64,000 bases of DNA from Malania oleifera (GCF_029873635.1 NC_080418.1:151397748-151461747); one strand, 5' to 3'. Shown: positions 1 through 14,087, counted from the first letter of the stretch. Program-made: numbers and translations. The notes: generated from the letters alone by a model not told the origin.

Positions 1-610
1 ATGACAGTTTGAGAGAGGCATGGGGAGAGAAATATACAAGCAGGTATCGATTCTGAAGTTGCATGATTTTGCTGAATTAGTGGATAGAGCCACTACAGTA
101 GAGATTGGTGAGCGGTTGGAAACTGAGGAACAGAGACAGAAGAAGAGATTCGCACCTTCTGGTTCCCAGCAGGGAGTCGGCCGTGCCACATGGAAGAGAG
201 GTGGCTATTATAGAGACCAAATACAGGAGACCGAGAATCGTGGTTTCTAGGGTGTGCAGCCATCTCCAGCTTGCCCATCTTGAGGGAAGAGACACCTGGG
301 GGAGTATCATGCCGGGTGAGGTGTCTACTACAGGTGCGGGGAGCCAGGACATATGATGAGGGAGTGTCCGACGCAGTTTGGTGCTGCTCCTGCTCCTAGA
401 CCTGCACGAGGAGGTTATCAGGCGCCCCGAGGAGGCTAGTAGAAGAATATGACCCTAGCTAGGGTTTTCATTTTGACGCCGGGCGATGCTGAGGCGGCTG
501 GCGACGTGGTGACAGGTACTATTAGTATGTTTTCATTTAAATTTATTGCACTCTTTGATTCTGGTGACACACACTCATTTGTGTCCTTGGAGTGTGTTAA
601 AAGAGAGTAT

Positions 611-1766
611 AAAGGTGGGGTTTTTCTAACAATATAATTAAAGCATGTAAAGTCTAAATTATCTCTACTTCTACAAAGCAGTGCTCAACTCATAAATCAA
701 ACTTAGGATGTCATGTGCATAAACTTCATTCGGTCAGCTATCTGTATTAGGCTAAATGGTGAAAGGAACTGTTCGAGGGCATAGGGCAGCAAGGGTGCAC
801 CAGTCGTTCGGAGCACGATCGGGAACTGGAGTATACCAGATCTCAACGACAAAAAAAATTTTTTTTTGTATCTGTAGCCTACTACGTATATTTGATTGAA
901 TTGGTTGTAGTGTTATCCTATCTCTAAGACTTCATTACAATCACATCAATAAAGGAAAGAAATTAAATCAAAGCATGTAAATCAAAGCAAGTAAATGGAA
1001 AGCATGTAAAAGATCATTCTATTGCAATCAAAACGTCTATCACTAACGCCAGAAGATACAATGGAAGACTAGGAAAATAGTAAATCTAATCTAAGTATAA
1101 TCTACTTTGGCTTTCAACGATGTCTTAAGTCTGTAACTAACCTAAGATAGGCCAAAGAGGAACCCTAAGCTCATCTTCGAAACTACTATTTATACCCATT
1201 AGGGCGTACAAGGTTTGAATTTCAAAATAGGAAAGTTTGAAGCAAATCTCGTGTAGAAGATCGTTGTTGTCAACCAAGTCACATCCCTATTTTCTCTTGG
1301 TCGCGCCTTGGTTGAGGCTCACAGGAAACTAAGGATTTGAATCCTGAGCATCGTAAACTGAGCTGTGCCAATGGTTCTTGCTGGTCAAGTTGATGGTCGA
1401 GACTTGCAGGATCTCGATCTCTAGGAAATCTCAGGAACTCAACATAGTCGCCCTCGAGGTCTCTTAGACGAACACTTCGTCGAGACTCTCAGTATTTCTT
1501 GGCTCAATCAGCTTCAGTGTCTCAAGTTGGTCACCCGTGAGGGACACTTGGTCGATCATTTGGTCGAACGTCATTCATCTCTCTCAACTGCTCACCGAGA
1601 ATATGAAAGTTAGCCCGCACTCGGACTGGAAGCAGGTGAACTCAATGTAAAGGGCGTCAAGTCTAGCCTGCGATAAAGATGCCTGCTCAGTCATGAAGAC
1701 TCGGAACTTCTGAAATGAGGTAGAGAGATCGGTGATGGCTGCCATGATCGAAATCAACAAGGTAAC
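611..1766. other. Unassigned stretch inside gypsy element A
   Basis: About 1.1 kb that I cannot match to gypsy coding sequence. It contains simple AT-rich runs, repeated GCATGTAAA-like words near 640-1010, and a short minus-strand reading frame starting at 1745 (about 53 codons, beginning MAAITDLSTSFQKF), which looks like a helical protein start but is too short to assign. The final bases (about 1750-1766) can also be read on the plus strand as EINKV, a reverse-transcriptase motif, so they may already be element A. It is probably another insertion; I saw no clear terminal repeats or target duplication. Confidence 0.4.
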
Positions 1767-1947
1767 TGTAAATACTCGAAAAATTAAAATGATTAAAATA
1801 ATTAGGGAAAAATAATAAATAAAATTAATTAGTTAATTAAAATTATTAATCAATTAATTAGTTAAATATTATTAATTTGATGAATTAAATAAATAAATAA
1901 AGAGAAATAATAGGAAGAAAAAAAAAGAAAAAAAATTAATTGAAATA

Positions 1948-1986
<39 letters not shown>

Positions 1987-3636
1987 AACTGAAGAAGAAG
2001 AAGAAGAAGTTAATTTTTTTTAAGAACAGAAGGTTCACGCCCCCACCTCTCTACTCTCCTGCTGTGCGCGTCGCGCCTCTCTGTCTCCGTCTCTCTCTCT
2101 CTCTCTCTCTCTCGATGGATTTGCGATGGATTGGGAAATGGAAGGTGCCGTTGGATTCCTGGTTCCGCTGCCGACATTTCTACTGGAGCAGATTTATCGT
2201 GGGAATGGCTTAGGCACTGCTCCTGGGGAAAGATAATTTTTTCCCATTTTTCCAATTTCTCTTTAAATATGCTGTTAAATTGACGATTGGGTACCACTAT
2301 GTGGTTCTAGTCACGATTGTCGTCATTTTGACGTAGGTAAACTTCCAATTGGGGTTTTCTAGGCCCCACTCCAAAGCGAGAGTGGGATTTGGGAAAATTG
2401 ACAAATTGATTATATTTGCGGGTATAACTGTTAATTTGAAAATTATGGCCATAGAAAATATTTAAATAGTATTTTATTTAGAATTAATTTAATAGAACAA
2501 GGAATTTGATTTCAGGGTTCGGGTGAACGTTGCAGGCATCTTTTCGGGGTCCCTCTTGGCGTAGTACAAGAAATCAGGTAAGGAGAAAAATATATATTAA
2601 ATCAAAATTTTTATAAATTTAATGAAAAATAAATTGTGTTATATATACGTGTATATGTTTCGGTATGAGTTTAAAATGTCAACTATTTAAATTATGTGTT
2701 TTCGAGTTTAGGGTTGTTTATTAGATTATGTATATGTGAAAATGAACTGATGAAAGTAGAAAAATATTTTCAGGATAATTATGTAAGAAATGAAAGGTAT
2801 ATTTTTAGAATATAAATGTTAAATGTAGTTTGACTTATTTTATAAGAAATATATGTGTATGAATTTTACTGCTAAATTGTGTGGCATGAGTTAAAAAAAA
2901 ATTTTGTGTGGAATTATGTTATAAATACGAGATGCAAGATATACAGAAAATGAAATGAGTATGAAAATGATATATGAAATATGCTGCATGTGAGTGTTAA
3001 CACAATCATGGAAACAACCACGACTGAAAAAATGCCGACCACGGTTGAAAGGATGTTGAAGCTAACCAATCACGGCTGAAAAGATGCCGACCACGACTGA
3101 AAGGATGCCGAAGCTAATCAATCATGACTGAAAATATGCCGACCACGGTTGAAAGGATGTTGAAGCTAACCAACCACGGCTGAAAAGATGCCGACTACGA
3201 CTGAAAGGATGCCGAAACTAACCAACCACGGCTGAAAAGATGCCGAGTATTTATGAATTAAAATAAAAATGAAATGGAAAATGAAATGGAAAATGAACGA
3301 AATGGAAATGAAATGTGATGTGTGAACAATGCAAAATGGGAAAAAGTCATATAAAGTGAGACGCTATGAAATGTCAAAGCTGAGAACATGAATAGATGTG
3401 TATGAATGAATAATGATAGAAAAAATAATGTATTATGGTATTAGAAGTATCTATGTATATAGAACACATTACATTTGGGCGAGGCGAACTCTTCGCTTGA
3501 GGGCTTTCCGAGAAAGGCGAGTGCACTAGTGGCTTTAGATGTGACAGTAGCTACATAACGTTCTAGGGTAGAGGGAACCTACTTGTATGGACGAGTGAAT
3601 TTTCCTATCCTTAGGGCCTTTGCTGGTAAGCTATTG

Positions 3637-6270
3637 TGTAATGCCCCGAACCCTTAAACATGGGTCCGGTGTATTATACCTGATAATCATGATCCATAAT
3701 AGCAGAAAACATAAACATAATCTCCCAATTATAACAATATACCAGAGTTTACTAATTTCTATCTGTAATCCAAAGTATCCATCCAATACCTGCATTTCCA
3801 TATGTATCATATATACATACATCTCCAAAAATATTTCAATATTTTCACAACCATTTCGTTCTCAACAGGCTTAAAACATAAAAGCTTGAAACATAAATAT
3901 TTACATTCCCCCAAAGTATATAAAAATATACCCTTTATCTTTATACAATCCTTAGAAGGCTAAAAAAACCCTCGAGCTCTCTAAGCCCGATCTCGAGGAT
4001 GTCCTGAAAAGAAATAATCATATTCGGGTGAGACACATCTCAGTAAGGGAAGAAATAATATATTAAACTCGGTGTGTGGCCAACATGAGTTTATAATCAA
4101 TATAATATTTAACATTTAAACATCGTTAATACAATTTTTGAAATCATTCTCTGATCCTATTCAAACACATGCAAATGTTTAACTCACGAGATTACCCGAG
4201 GATAGGGGTGATTATCCGCCCATACAAGTAGCACCCCTCTGCTATGATATTTAGGCAACACAAAGGTTGCAACTAAAGCATACCAAGGCACTCACCTTAC
4301 TCAGTAAGCCCTCAAGATATAAATTGATCTCGTACTCACACAGTTCATACAATAGCTTACCAGCAAAGGCCTTAAGGATAGGGAAATCTACCCACCCATA
4401 CAAGTAGGTTCCTTCTGCCCTAGTACGTTATGCGGCTACCATCACATCTGTAGCTACTAGTGCACTCGCCTTACTCAGCAAGCCTTCAGGCGAAAGGTAC
4501 GCCTCGCCCAATCGTAACATGTTCTACGTACATACATACTTCTAATATTATAATACATCATTCTTTCTATCATTATTCAATCATACACATGTATTCATAT
4601 TCATAGCTTAACATTGCATTGCATTTCACTTTAAGTGACTCTTTCCCATTCGTATCATTCACGTTTCATATTTCATTTCATTGCATTGTCATTCCATTAT
4701 CATTTTATTGTATAACGTTTTCATTTCATTCCTTTGTACTATAACTGCTCTTTAGCCGTCGTCAGTTAGTCCACATAGAAATGTGCTAGAATTTGCTAAT
4801 AGTTAGTCCACATAGAAATGAGCTAGATCTACTAACAGTTAGTCCGCATAGAAATGCGCCAGAATTTGCTAACCCGGCTTTCAGCTGTCGTACATTTACT
4901 CAACATCTTTCAGCTGTTTACATGGTTGCATTAACACACATAAGCAACATAGTCCATGTCATGTTTTATTCACAATGCACTACTTACTTAACCTGCATCT
5001 CATACATTTAACATATATTTCCACACAACATTCTATTTACTCATGCCACACAATTTAGCAATAAAATTTATACACTACCTGTAAAATAAGCCAACCAACA
5101 TTTAATGTTTGTATACTGAAAATACCTTTCATTTCTTACATAATTATCCTGAAAATATTTCCCACTTTCATCAGTTCATTTTCGCATATACATATCTAAT
5201 AAACAACCCTAAACTCGAAAAAAATATATAATTTAAACAGTTGACATTTTACCCATGTTGAAACATATACACGTACATATAACACAATTTATTTTTCCAT
5301 TAAATTTATAAAAATTCTGATTTAATATATATTTTTTCCCCTTACCTGGTTTCTTGAACTATGCCAACAGGGACCCCAAAAAGATGCCTGCGGCGCTCAC
5401 CCGGACCCTGAAATTAAATTCCTAGTTCCAATAAATTAATCCTGAATAAAATATTATTTTAATATTTTCTAGACCCATAAATTCTAAATAAATAAATATA
5501 CCCTTAAATATAGCCAAATTACCAAATTTCCCATATTAATTAATTCATTTCCCCAAAATACTACCCATCTAACCTTCCCTACGCTCCACACACCTCAAAT
5601 TAACATTTAAACTAATATTTAACACTCCCACTTAATTTTCTAAATTATGCCCGCGGAGCCCAAAATTACACCCGCGGCGCTCACCTGAGCCCTGAAGAAA
5701 AAACCCTAATTTCATTTAAATTATTCCTAAATAAAATACTATTTAAATATTTTCTAGGTTCATAATTTTCAATTAAAAGTCATACCCGCAAATTTAACTA
5801 ATTTGTCAAATTTCTCAAATTCCACTCTTGCTTTGGAGTAGGGTCTAGAAAATCCCAATTGAAAAATTACCTACGTCAAAATGACGATGATGATGACTAG
5901 GACCACATGGTGGTACCTGATCGTCGATTTAGCCGCATATTAACAGTGAAATTGAGAAAATGAGGAAAAAATACCTTTCCCCAGGAGTAGTGCCTAGGCC
6001 ATTCCCATGAAAAATCTGCTCCAATAAAAATGTTGGCAGCAGAACTAGGAATCTAACGACACCTTCCATTTCTCAATTCGTCGCAAACTCGTCGATAAAT
6101 TGAGAGAGAAAGAGAGACGGAGGCGGAGGTGGCTGGACGTAGGAAATACAGTTCGAGGGGGGGGGGGGGGCGTGTCTTCTGGCTTCTTCTTCTTCTTCTT
6201 TCTTCTTATTCTTATTCTTTTTAACTTTACAGATGTATATATATATATATATATATATATAAAACTTTAA

Positions 6271-6315
<45 letters not shown>

Positions 6316-6563
6316 ACAACTTACCTATATATATTTATATATCTTATTTCAATTAGTTTTTTTTTTAAATTCAATGTAAAAATATTTAATTTAATAACTA
6401 ATTATGTAATTATTTATTTATCTTAATTTAATTTAATTTATTTAATTTTAATTAATTTTTTTTCTTTTTCCCACGCCATTCCTTTTATTTATTTATCTGT
6501 TATTTTATTTATTATTTTTTTTTTCAAATTATTTTAATCCTTTTAAATTTTTGGGTCTTTACA
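3637..6563 (-). mobile_element. Solo gypsy LTR inserted in the 5' LTR of the gag-only element
   Basis: The sequence reads as the reverse complement of the same LTR family (starts TGTAATGCCCC, ends GGGTCTTTACA on the plus strand; 2927 bp). It is flanked by the perfect 5-bp duplication TATTG (3632-3636 and 6564-6568), and the interrupted LTR resumes directly after it. There is no interior, so LTR-LTR recombination has removed the rest. It contains a G-run at about 6159-6170 and long TA tracts near 6236-6310. Confidence 0.92.
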
Positions 6564-7281
6564 TATTGTTTGAACTATGTGAGTACGAGATCAATTTATC
6601 TTGAGGGCTTACTGAGTAAGGTGAGTGCCCTGGTATGCTTTAACTATGACCTTTGGGTTGCCTAGATATCAGAGCAGAGGGGTGCTACTTGTATGGGCGG
6701 GTAATCACCCCTATCCTTAGGTAATCTTGTGGGTGAAATATCTTGCGTGTGTTTGATTCGGATTAGAAAAATGATTTCAGAAATTATGTCAATGATTTTT
6801 AAATGTTAAATATTATGTGTTGTATAATCTCATGTTGGCCACACACTATTTTAATATATTGTTTCTTCCCTTACTGAGATGTGTTTCACCCGAATATGAA
6901 CTAATCTTTTTCAAGACCTCCACGAGATCAAGCTTAGAGAGCTCGAGCTGTTATAGCACCTTTGAGGAAAAGGGTATAACTTTGATGTTTTTGGGAATGT
7001 AAATATTTTATGTATTATGTTTAAGTCTTCTGAGTGATAGATGGTTGTGAAACATACTGAGATTTGGGGATTATGTTTTGGAGATATGTATTTATGTGAA
7101 TGCAAGTGGATGCATGATGTATGTTAGAACGTAGATGGATGTAGAACACTCTGGTATTGTATTTGTTGAAAGATTTTAGTTATATTTTTCGCTGCATAAA
7201 TGATATTAGAATGTGTATTATTAGGTAAATGAATTGATTAGTAGCACTACAAGCCCACTTAGGGGGTCGGGGCGTTACAGA

Positions 7282-7293
7282 TGATATTAGAGC
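7282..7293 (+). promoter_or_regulatory. Primer binding site of the gag-only gypsy element
   Basis: Two bases after the 5' LTR lies TGATATTAGAGC, a diverged form of TGGTATCAGAGC, the usual plant initiator-tRNA-Met primer site. The same interior leader follows the better-preserved TGGTATCAGAGC in the related element at about 47867. Confidence 0.75.
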
Positions 7294-7679
7294 AATGTCT
7301 AGTCGGAAGTGTGATTAATTTCACATCGCCTGGATATGGAAATGTTAGAGTATTAGGTTAGAAATGATTTATACCAGAGTATAAGAATAAGTTAGGATGA
7401 GAACAGGAGATGAGTAGGTTAGGTGTTGAGAGGTAGGTATGGTGTAGGGAAGTATAGGATTTTTTCTTATAGCTTGGAGGCAGAAATCCCTTGGCAGACT
7501 TCTGTGATTTTCTGATTCGGTCGACGGTTTCAGAAAACCATGACAAATCCATTGACGGTGATGTTTCCTAACCGTGAGATTGGTCCTTATATGGAGATTT
7601 TGGATTTTTATTGGATTTAATTTAATGAGTACGTTGTTTGAAGTTATAATTCTTATCTCTTCTCTGCCCTATTTTCAGG

Positions 7680-8640
7680 ATGGCTTCTGGAGATGAGAAT
7701 GTAGAGGTTGAAGGAAGAGAGGATTCAGTGACTTCTAGTGAAGAAGAGGACATTGATACCTCCAAGGTGTTACGGGGTATAGTTCGCTAGGTTAGGGCAG
7801 AGATGAAAAAGGAACCTAAAGAACAGAACTGTCCACCTACAGATAAGGGCGTAGCATCAAGGAATTTATGAGGTCGAACCCTCCTACTTTTGAGGGGGGA
7901 CCTGATCCAGTAATTGCAGAGAACTGGGTTCAGTAGATAGAAGAGATATTGGAGGTACTTGATTGAATGGATGAACATAAGGTCCGATATGCTGCTTTCA
8001 AGATGACTGGAGAGGTGAAGCGCTGGTGGCAGAGGTGGTAAGGATAGCTCTTAGCTGGGAGAGATTCAAGAAGCTGTTCTTTGACAGGTATTTTCCTTCG
8101 TCTGTTAGAGAGAAAAAGATTGAAGAATTTACTAATTTGACACAAGGGAATATGACGGTCGGCGAATATGCGGCCAACTTTGTTGAATTGTCGCGTTTTG
8201 CTCCGTTTTTGATCCCGAATGAAGTAAGGAAGACCATAAATTTTGAAAAAGGCCTGAGGCGCAAAATTTATGAGCTAGTGGTGGGGTTTCAGGTTCATAA
8301 ATTTTCAGATTTAGTTGATAAGGTTTCGGTGCTGGAAAAGAGCATCCATGGTAGTACAGAGCCTGCAGAGTAGAGGAAGAGGCCTGCACCACCTAGTTTC
8401 CATGTTGAGGTCAGTTAGGGGTCAGCAAAAAAAGGATAAGATGCAGTGGGTCTCGGTTATCAGGGTAATCAGTCTTACCCCGTATGTCAGATATGTAACA
8501 GGAGGCATAAGGGAGAATGTTGGTTTCAGACTCTTACCCGTTTCAGGTGTAGTAAACCAGGGCATGTTAAGAAGAATTATCGGGAACCGTTACCTGTTGT
8601 GCCTGCACAGAATCAGGATCGGGGAAAACAATAGGTACAA
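7680..8640 (+). pseudogene. Broken gag region of the gag-only gypsy element
   Basis: An ATG near 7680 begins an acidic N-terminus. The 8026-8373 frame matches a retrotransposon Gag domain (WERFKKLFFDRYFP, then AEFVELSRFAPF-like text), and a CCHC-like knuckle follows around 8475-8590. This is the only protein-like stretch in the interior. It is broken and would not give a full Gag. Confidence 0.75.
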
Positions 8641-8870
8641 CTTGGAAGAGGTGCTCCACCCCGGCTGTACACACTTCGAGCTGAGGAGGATGCCATTAGA
8701 GAAGCAGGTATGAGATATATTTAAGATAGTGATGAGTTAATTTAATGATGAATGATTGAATGATTAATATGATGATATATATGTTGAGTTCTTATGATGG
8801 TAGTTAGCAAATGAATTTAAGTAATATGAAGGGATAATTAGTTAGTAAAATTTCAAGGGCGAAATTTCTT

Positions 8871-8883
8871 AAGGAGGGAGGAA
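8871..8883 (+). promoter_or_regulatory. Polypurine tract of the gag-only gypsy element
   Basis: AAGGAGGGAGGAA lies directly before the 3' LTR start. It is preceded by the AAATTTC...GGCGAAATTTCTT motif that also precedes the polypurine tracts at 14330, 40835, 51055 and 62547 in this window. Confidence 0.85.
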
Positions 8884-11423
8884 TGTAAAGACCCGAAAAA
8901 TTAAAATGATTAAAATAATTAGGGAAAAATAATAACTAAAATAATAAATAAAGTTAATTAGTTAATTAAAATTATTAATCAATTAATTAGTTAAATATTA
9001 TTAACTTGATGAATTACATAAATAAATAAAGAGAAATAATAGGAAGAAAAAAAAAGAAAAAAATATTAATTAAAATAAGATATATATATATATATATAGG
9101 TAAGTTATTATAATATATATATAATATCTATAAGTTAAAGTTTTATATATATATATATATATATATAAAGTAACTGAAGAAGAAGAAGATGAAGAAGTTA
9201 ATTTTTTTTAAGAACAGAAGGTTCACGCCCCCCTCTCTGCTCTCCTGCTGTGCGTGCGTGTCACGCCTCTCTGTCTCTCTCTCTCTCTCGACGAATTTGC
9301 GACAGATTGGGAAACGGAAAGTGTCGTTGGATTCTTGGTTTCTCTGCCGACATTTCTACTGGAGCAAATTTGTCATGGGAACAGCTTAGGCACTGCTCCT
9401 GGGGAAAGGTAATTTTTCTCCATTTTTCCAATTTCTCTTTAAATATGCTGTTAAATCAACGATCGGGTACCACCACGTGGTCCTAGTAGCGATTTTCGTC
9501 ATTTTGACGTAGGTAAACTTCCAATTGGGGTTTTCTTGGCCCCACTCCAAAGCGAGAGTGGGATTTGGGAAAATTGGCAAATTGATTATATTTGCGGGTA
9601 TAACTGTTAATTTGAAAATTATGGTCCTAGAAAATATTTAAATAGTATTTTATTTAGGGTTAATTTAATGGAATTAGGAATTTAATTTCAGGGTCCGGGT
9701 GAGCGCCGCAGGCATCTTTTCGGGGTCCCTGTTGGCGTAGTACAGGAAATTAGGTAAAGGGAAAAATATATATTAAATCATAATTTTTATAAATTTAATG
9801 AAAAATAAATTGTGTTATATGTATGTGTATATGTTTCGGTACGGGTTTAAAATACCAACTATTTAAATTATGTTTTTTTCGAGTTTAGGGTTGTTTATTA
9901 GATACGTATATGTGAAAATGAACTGATGAAAGTGAAAAAATATTTTCAGGATAATTATGTAAGAAATGAAAGGTATATTTTTAGAATATAAATGTTAAAT
10001 GTAGGTTGGATTATTTTATAAGAAATATATGTGTATGAATTTTACTGCTAAATTGTGTGGCATGAGTAAAATAGAATTTTGTGTGGAATTATTTTATATA
10101 TACGAGATGCAAGATATATAGAAAATGAAATGAGTATGAAAATGATATATGAAATATGCTACATGTGAGTGTTAATACAATTATGGAAACAACCACGGCT
10201 GAAAAAATGCCGACCACGGCTGAAAGGATGGCGAAGCTAACCAATCATGACTGAAAAGATGCCGACCATGGCTGAAAGGATGTCGAAGCTAACCAACCAC
10301 AGCTGAAAAGATGCCGAGTATTTACGAATTAAAATAAAAATGAGTATGAAATGAAAATGAAATGGAAAATGAACGAAATGGAAATGAAATGTGACGTGTG
10401 AACAATGCAAAATGGGAAAAAGTCATATAAAATGAGACGCTATGAAATGTCAAAGCTAAGAACATGAACAGGTGTGTGTGAATGAATAATGATAGAAAGA
10501 ATAATGTATTATGGTATTAGAAGTATCTATGTATATAGAACACGTTATGTTTGGGCGAGGCGAACTCTTTGTCTGAGGGTTTGCTGAGAAAGGCGAGTGC
10601 ACTAGTGGCTTTAGATGTGGCAATAGCTGCATAACGTACTAGGGCAGAGGGAACCTACTTGTATGGGCGGGTGGATTTCCCTATCCTTAGGGCCTTTGCC
10701 GGTAAGCTATTTTTTGAACTGTGTGAGTACGAGATCAATTTATCTTGAGGGCTTACTGAGTAAGGTGAGTGCCCTGGTATGCTTTACCTGTGACCTTTGG
10801 GTTGCCTAGATATCAGAGCAGAGGGGTGCTACTTATCTAGACTGGTAATCATCCCTATCCTTAGGTAATCTCGTGGGTGAAATATCTTGCATGCGTTTGA
10901 ATCGGATTAGAAAAATGATTTCAGAAATTATGTCAACGGTTTTCAAATGTTAAATATTATGTGTTGTATAATCTCATGTTGGCCACACACTGTTTTAATA
11001 TATTGTTTCTTCCCTTATTGAGATGTGTCTCACCCGAATATGAACTAATCTTTTTTAGGACCTCCACGAGATCGAGCTTAGAGAGCTCGAGCTGTTATAG
11101 CACCTTTGAGGAAAAGGGTATAACTTTGATGTTTTTGGGAATGTAAATATTTTATGTATTATGTTTAAGTCTTTTGAGTGATAGATGGTTGTGAAACATA
11201 CTGAAATTTGGGGATTATGTTTTGGAGATATGTATTTATGTGAATACAGGTGGATGTATGATGTATGTTAGAACGTAGATGGTTGTAGAAAACTATGGTG
11301 TTGTATTTGTTGAAAGATTTTAGTTATGTTTTTTGCTGCATAAATGATATTAGAATGTGTATTATTAGGTAAATGAATTGATTAGTAGCACTCCGAGCCT
11401 ACTTAGGGGGTTGGGGCGTTACA

Positions 11424-14056
11424 GTAATAATGAAGAACTGATACCCGTTGCGTCGTACAGATGATCTATTTGAGCAACTGCATGGAACGCGGGTCTTTTC
11501 GAAGATTGATCTGTGGTTAGGGTATCATCACGTTAGAATTAGGACTGAGGATGTTGCAAAGATTGCTTTTCGAACTAGATACGGTCACTACGAGTGTTTA
11601 GTCATGCCGTTTGGGTTGACTAACGCTCTGGCAGTATTTATGGACCTAATGAACAGGGTTTTGCATGAATACTTGGATCGGTTTGTAGTAGTATTCATCG
11701 ACGACATTCTGGTATATTCTAAGAGTTCAGAAGAGCATGAAAACGATCTGAGGTTGGTACTTTGGGTACTACGGGAGAAGAGGCTATATGCTAAGCTGAA
11801 GAAATGCAAGTTTTGGCTGAATCAGGTCGCGTTTCTAGGCCATGTAGTGTCAAAGGTGGGTGTCTCAGTTAATCTTGGTAAGATAGAAGCAGTGGTTGAC
11901 TAGGTAAGACAGAAGAGTGTGCAGGATGTTAAGAGTTTCCTAGGATTGGCTGGGTATTACCGGCGGTTTGTGGAAGGATTCTCAAAGTTATTTGGCCCTA
12001 TGACATGGTTAATGAGGAAGGGTGTGAGGTTTGATTGGACCGACAAATGCGAGCAGAGTTTCTAGGTGTTGAAACACCGAATGGTCATTGCTCCGGTTTT
12101 AACCATTCCATCTAGGGATGGTGGATTTGTGATTTATAGCGACGCATCGCTGAAGGGGTTGGGATGTGTGCTGATGCAACAAGGGAAAGTAATTGCTTAT
12201 GCTTTTTGACAACTTAAGGAGTACAAGAAGAATTATCCTACGCACGATCTGGAGTTGGCGGCGGTAGTATATGCATTGAAGATCTAGAGACACTACTTGT
12301 ACAGTGTATAGTGTGAGATCTTCATGGACCACAAGAGCCTCAGATACTTTTTCACATAGAAGGAGTTGAACATGAGGTAGAGGAGGTGACTTGAACTAAT
12401 CAAGGACTAGGATTGCACCATTAGCTATCACCTGGGGAAGGCTAACGTGGTAGCTGATGCATTGAGTCGGAAGTCAGAGCATGCATCAGTATCTGCAATA
12501 GTAGGTCAACATCATATCAGACGGAATCTGGAAAGTCTTGGCGTGGAATTGGTGGATGGTAATCATCAGGCTTTCATTGCTAGCTTGGTGATACTGCCGA
12601 CATTATTTGAGAGGATTAAAGTCGCGCAGGCTAATGATGTAGAGTTAGTCGAGGTTGTAGAGAAAGTGCAGCAAGAGTTGGTTGCAGATTTTAACATCTC
12701 TGAGGGAGGTGTGTTAAGGTTTGGGACTAGGCTGTGTGCTCCAAACGACGAGGGGATAAAAAGGACGATTCTGGAGGAGGCACATCGTTCTTTGTATACG
12801 GTACATCCGGGTATTACGAAGATGTATTGGGATTTGTGCGAATGTTTTTAGTGGAGTGGCATGAAATGGGAGGTTGCTCGATCTGTAGAGCATTGTCTAA
12901 CGTGTCAGTAGGTAAAAGCTGAACATCAGAGGCCGGAAAGGCTGTTATAGCCATTGAGTATCCTCGAGTGGAAATGGGAGCATATCTCCATGGACTTTGT
13001 CACCAGGTTACCACTAGTACTACACGGGCAGAATGCCATCAGGGTAATCGTGGACAGGTTGACTAGATCTGCTTACTTTGTACCGATGAAGGTTAGTTAC
13101 TTTTGAGTAGGCTAGGAGATTTTTATATGTAGGAGATAGTTAAAATGCATAGGGTATCGGTGTCCATTGTTTCAGATCGAGACCCGAGGTTCAATTCTCG
13201 ATTCTAGAAGAGTTTACAAGAAGCACTGGGGGTGAGGCTTATTTTTAGTACAATGTTCCACCCCCATACTTATGGACAGTTAGAGAGGATGACATAGATC
13301 TTGGAGGATATGTTACGGGCTTGTGTGTTAGACTTCAGTGGTAGTTGGATTCAGTTTTACCATTAGTGGAGTTTGCCTATAACAACAGCTTCCAAGATAG
13401 TATCGGGATGGTACCGTTCGAGGCATTTTATGGTCGGAGGTGTTGATCTCCTTTGTATTGGGATGAGGACGGTGAACGGCAGGTATTGGGTCCCGAACTC
13501 GTACAATAGGCTTTTGAGAAAGTTGGTTTGATAAGAGATAGGATTAAATCGGCTCAAAGTCGGCAGAAGAGTTACGCAAACATTCGCTGTTGTGAGTTGG
13601 AATTCAAGGTCAGAGGTAAGATATTTCTGATAATTGCTCCGATGAAAGGAGTGATGAGGTTCGAAAAGAAGGGCAAATTAAGCCCATGGCATATCAGACC
13701 ATTCGAGGTACTACAACGAGTGGGTCCGGTAGCCTGCAAGATTGCACTACCCCCTGCGCTCTCGAGGACCCTTGATGTATTTCACGTATCCATGTTGAGG
13801 AGGTACGTTTCGGATTCGTCACATGTTATTAGTTACGAGTCTTTAAAGATTGAGGATACTTTGGCGTATGAAGAGATACCCATTCAGATTCTGGACCATA
13901 AAGTTCAGAAGTTGCGTACCAAAAAGATACTGTTAGTGAAGGTATTGTAGCGGAATCACATGGTTGAGGAAGCTTTTTGGGAGTTAGAGACAGAAATACG
14001 CTAGAGATATCCGCAGTTGTTCTAAGTAGTAGTGTTGATAGAAGGGTCAGTATGGG

Positions 14057-14087
<31 letters not shown>

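Larger units (their letters stand above)
1767..11423 (+). mobile_element. Gag-only Ty3/gypsy element with 2.5-kb LTRs (non-autonomous, TR-GAG type)
   Basis: The LTRs begin TGTAAA and end GGGGCGTTACA. The 5' LTR is 1767-3636 plus 6569-7279 (about 2.58 kb without the nested copy) and the 3' LTR is 8884-11423 (2540 bp). Flanking 5-bp repeats GTAAC (1762-1766) and GTAAT (11424-11428) agree at four of five bases. The interior is only about 1.6 kb: a primer binding site, a Gag-like region and a polypurine tract, with no protease, RT or integrase recognised. A hand comparison of about 710 bp of the two LTRs gave roughly 5% difference, about two million years at a commonly used plant LTR rate of 1.3e-8. 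It must depend on an autonomous gypsy partner for movement. The gag region is broken. Confidence 0.85.

Noticed and set aside
2010-2297. Minus-strand 95-codon frame and similar short frames in gypsy LTRs (e.g. 9386-9580, 49867-50052)
   Set aside because: They fall in LTR U5 sequence and recur wherever that LTR family occurs, broken differently; no protein family matches.
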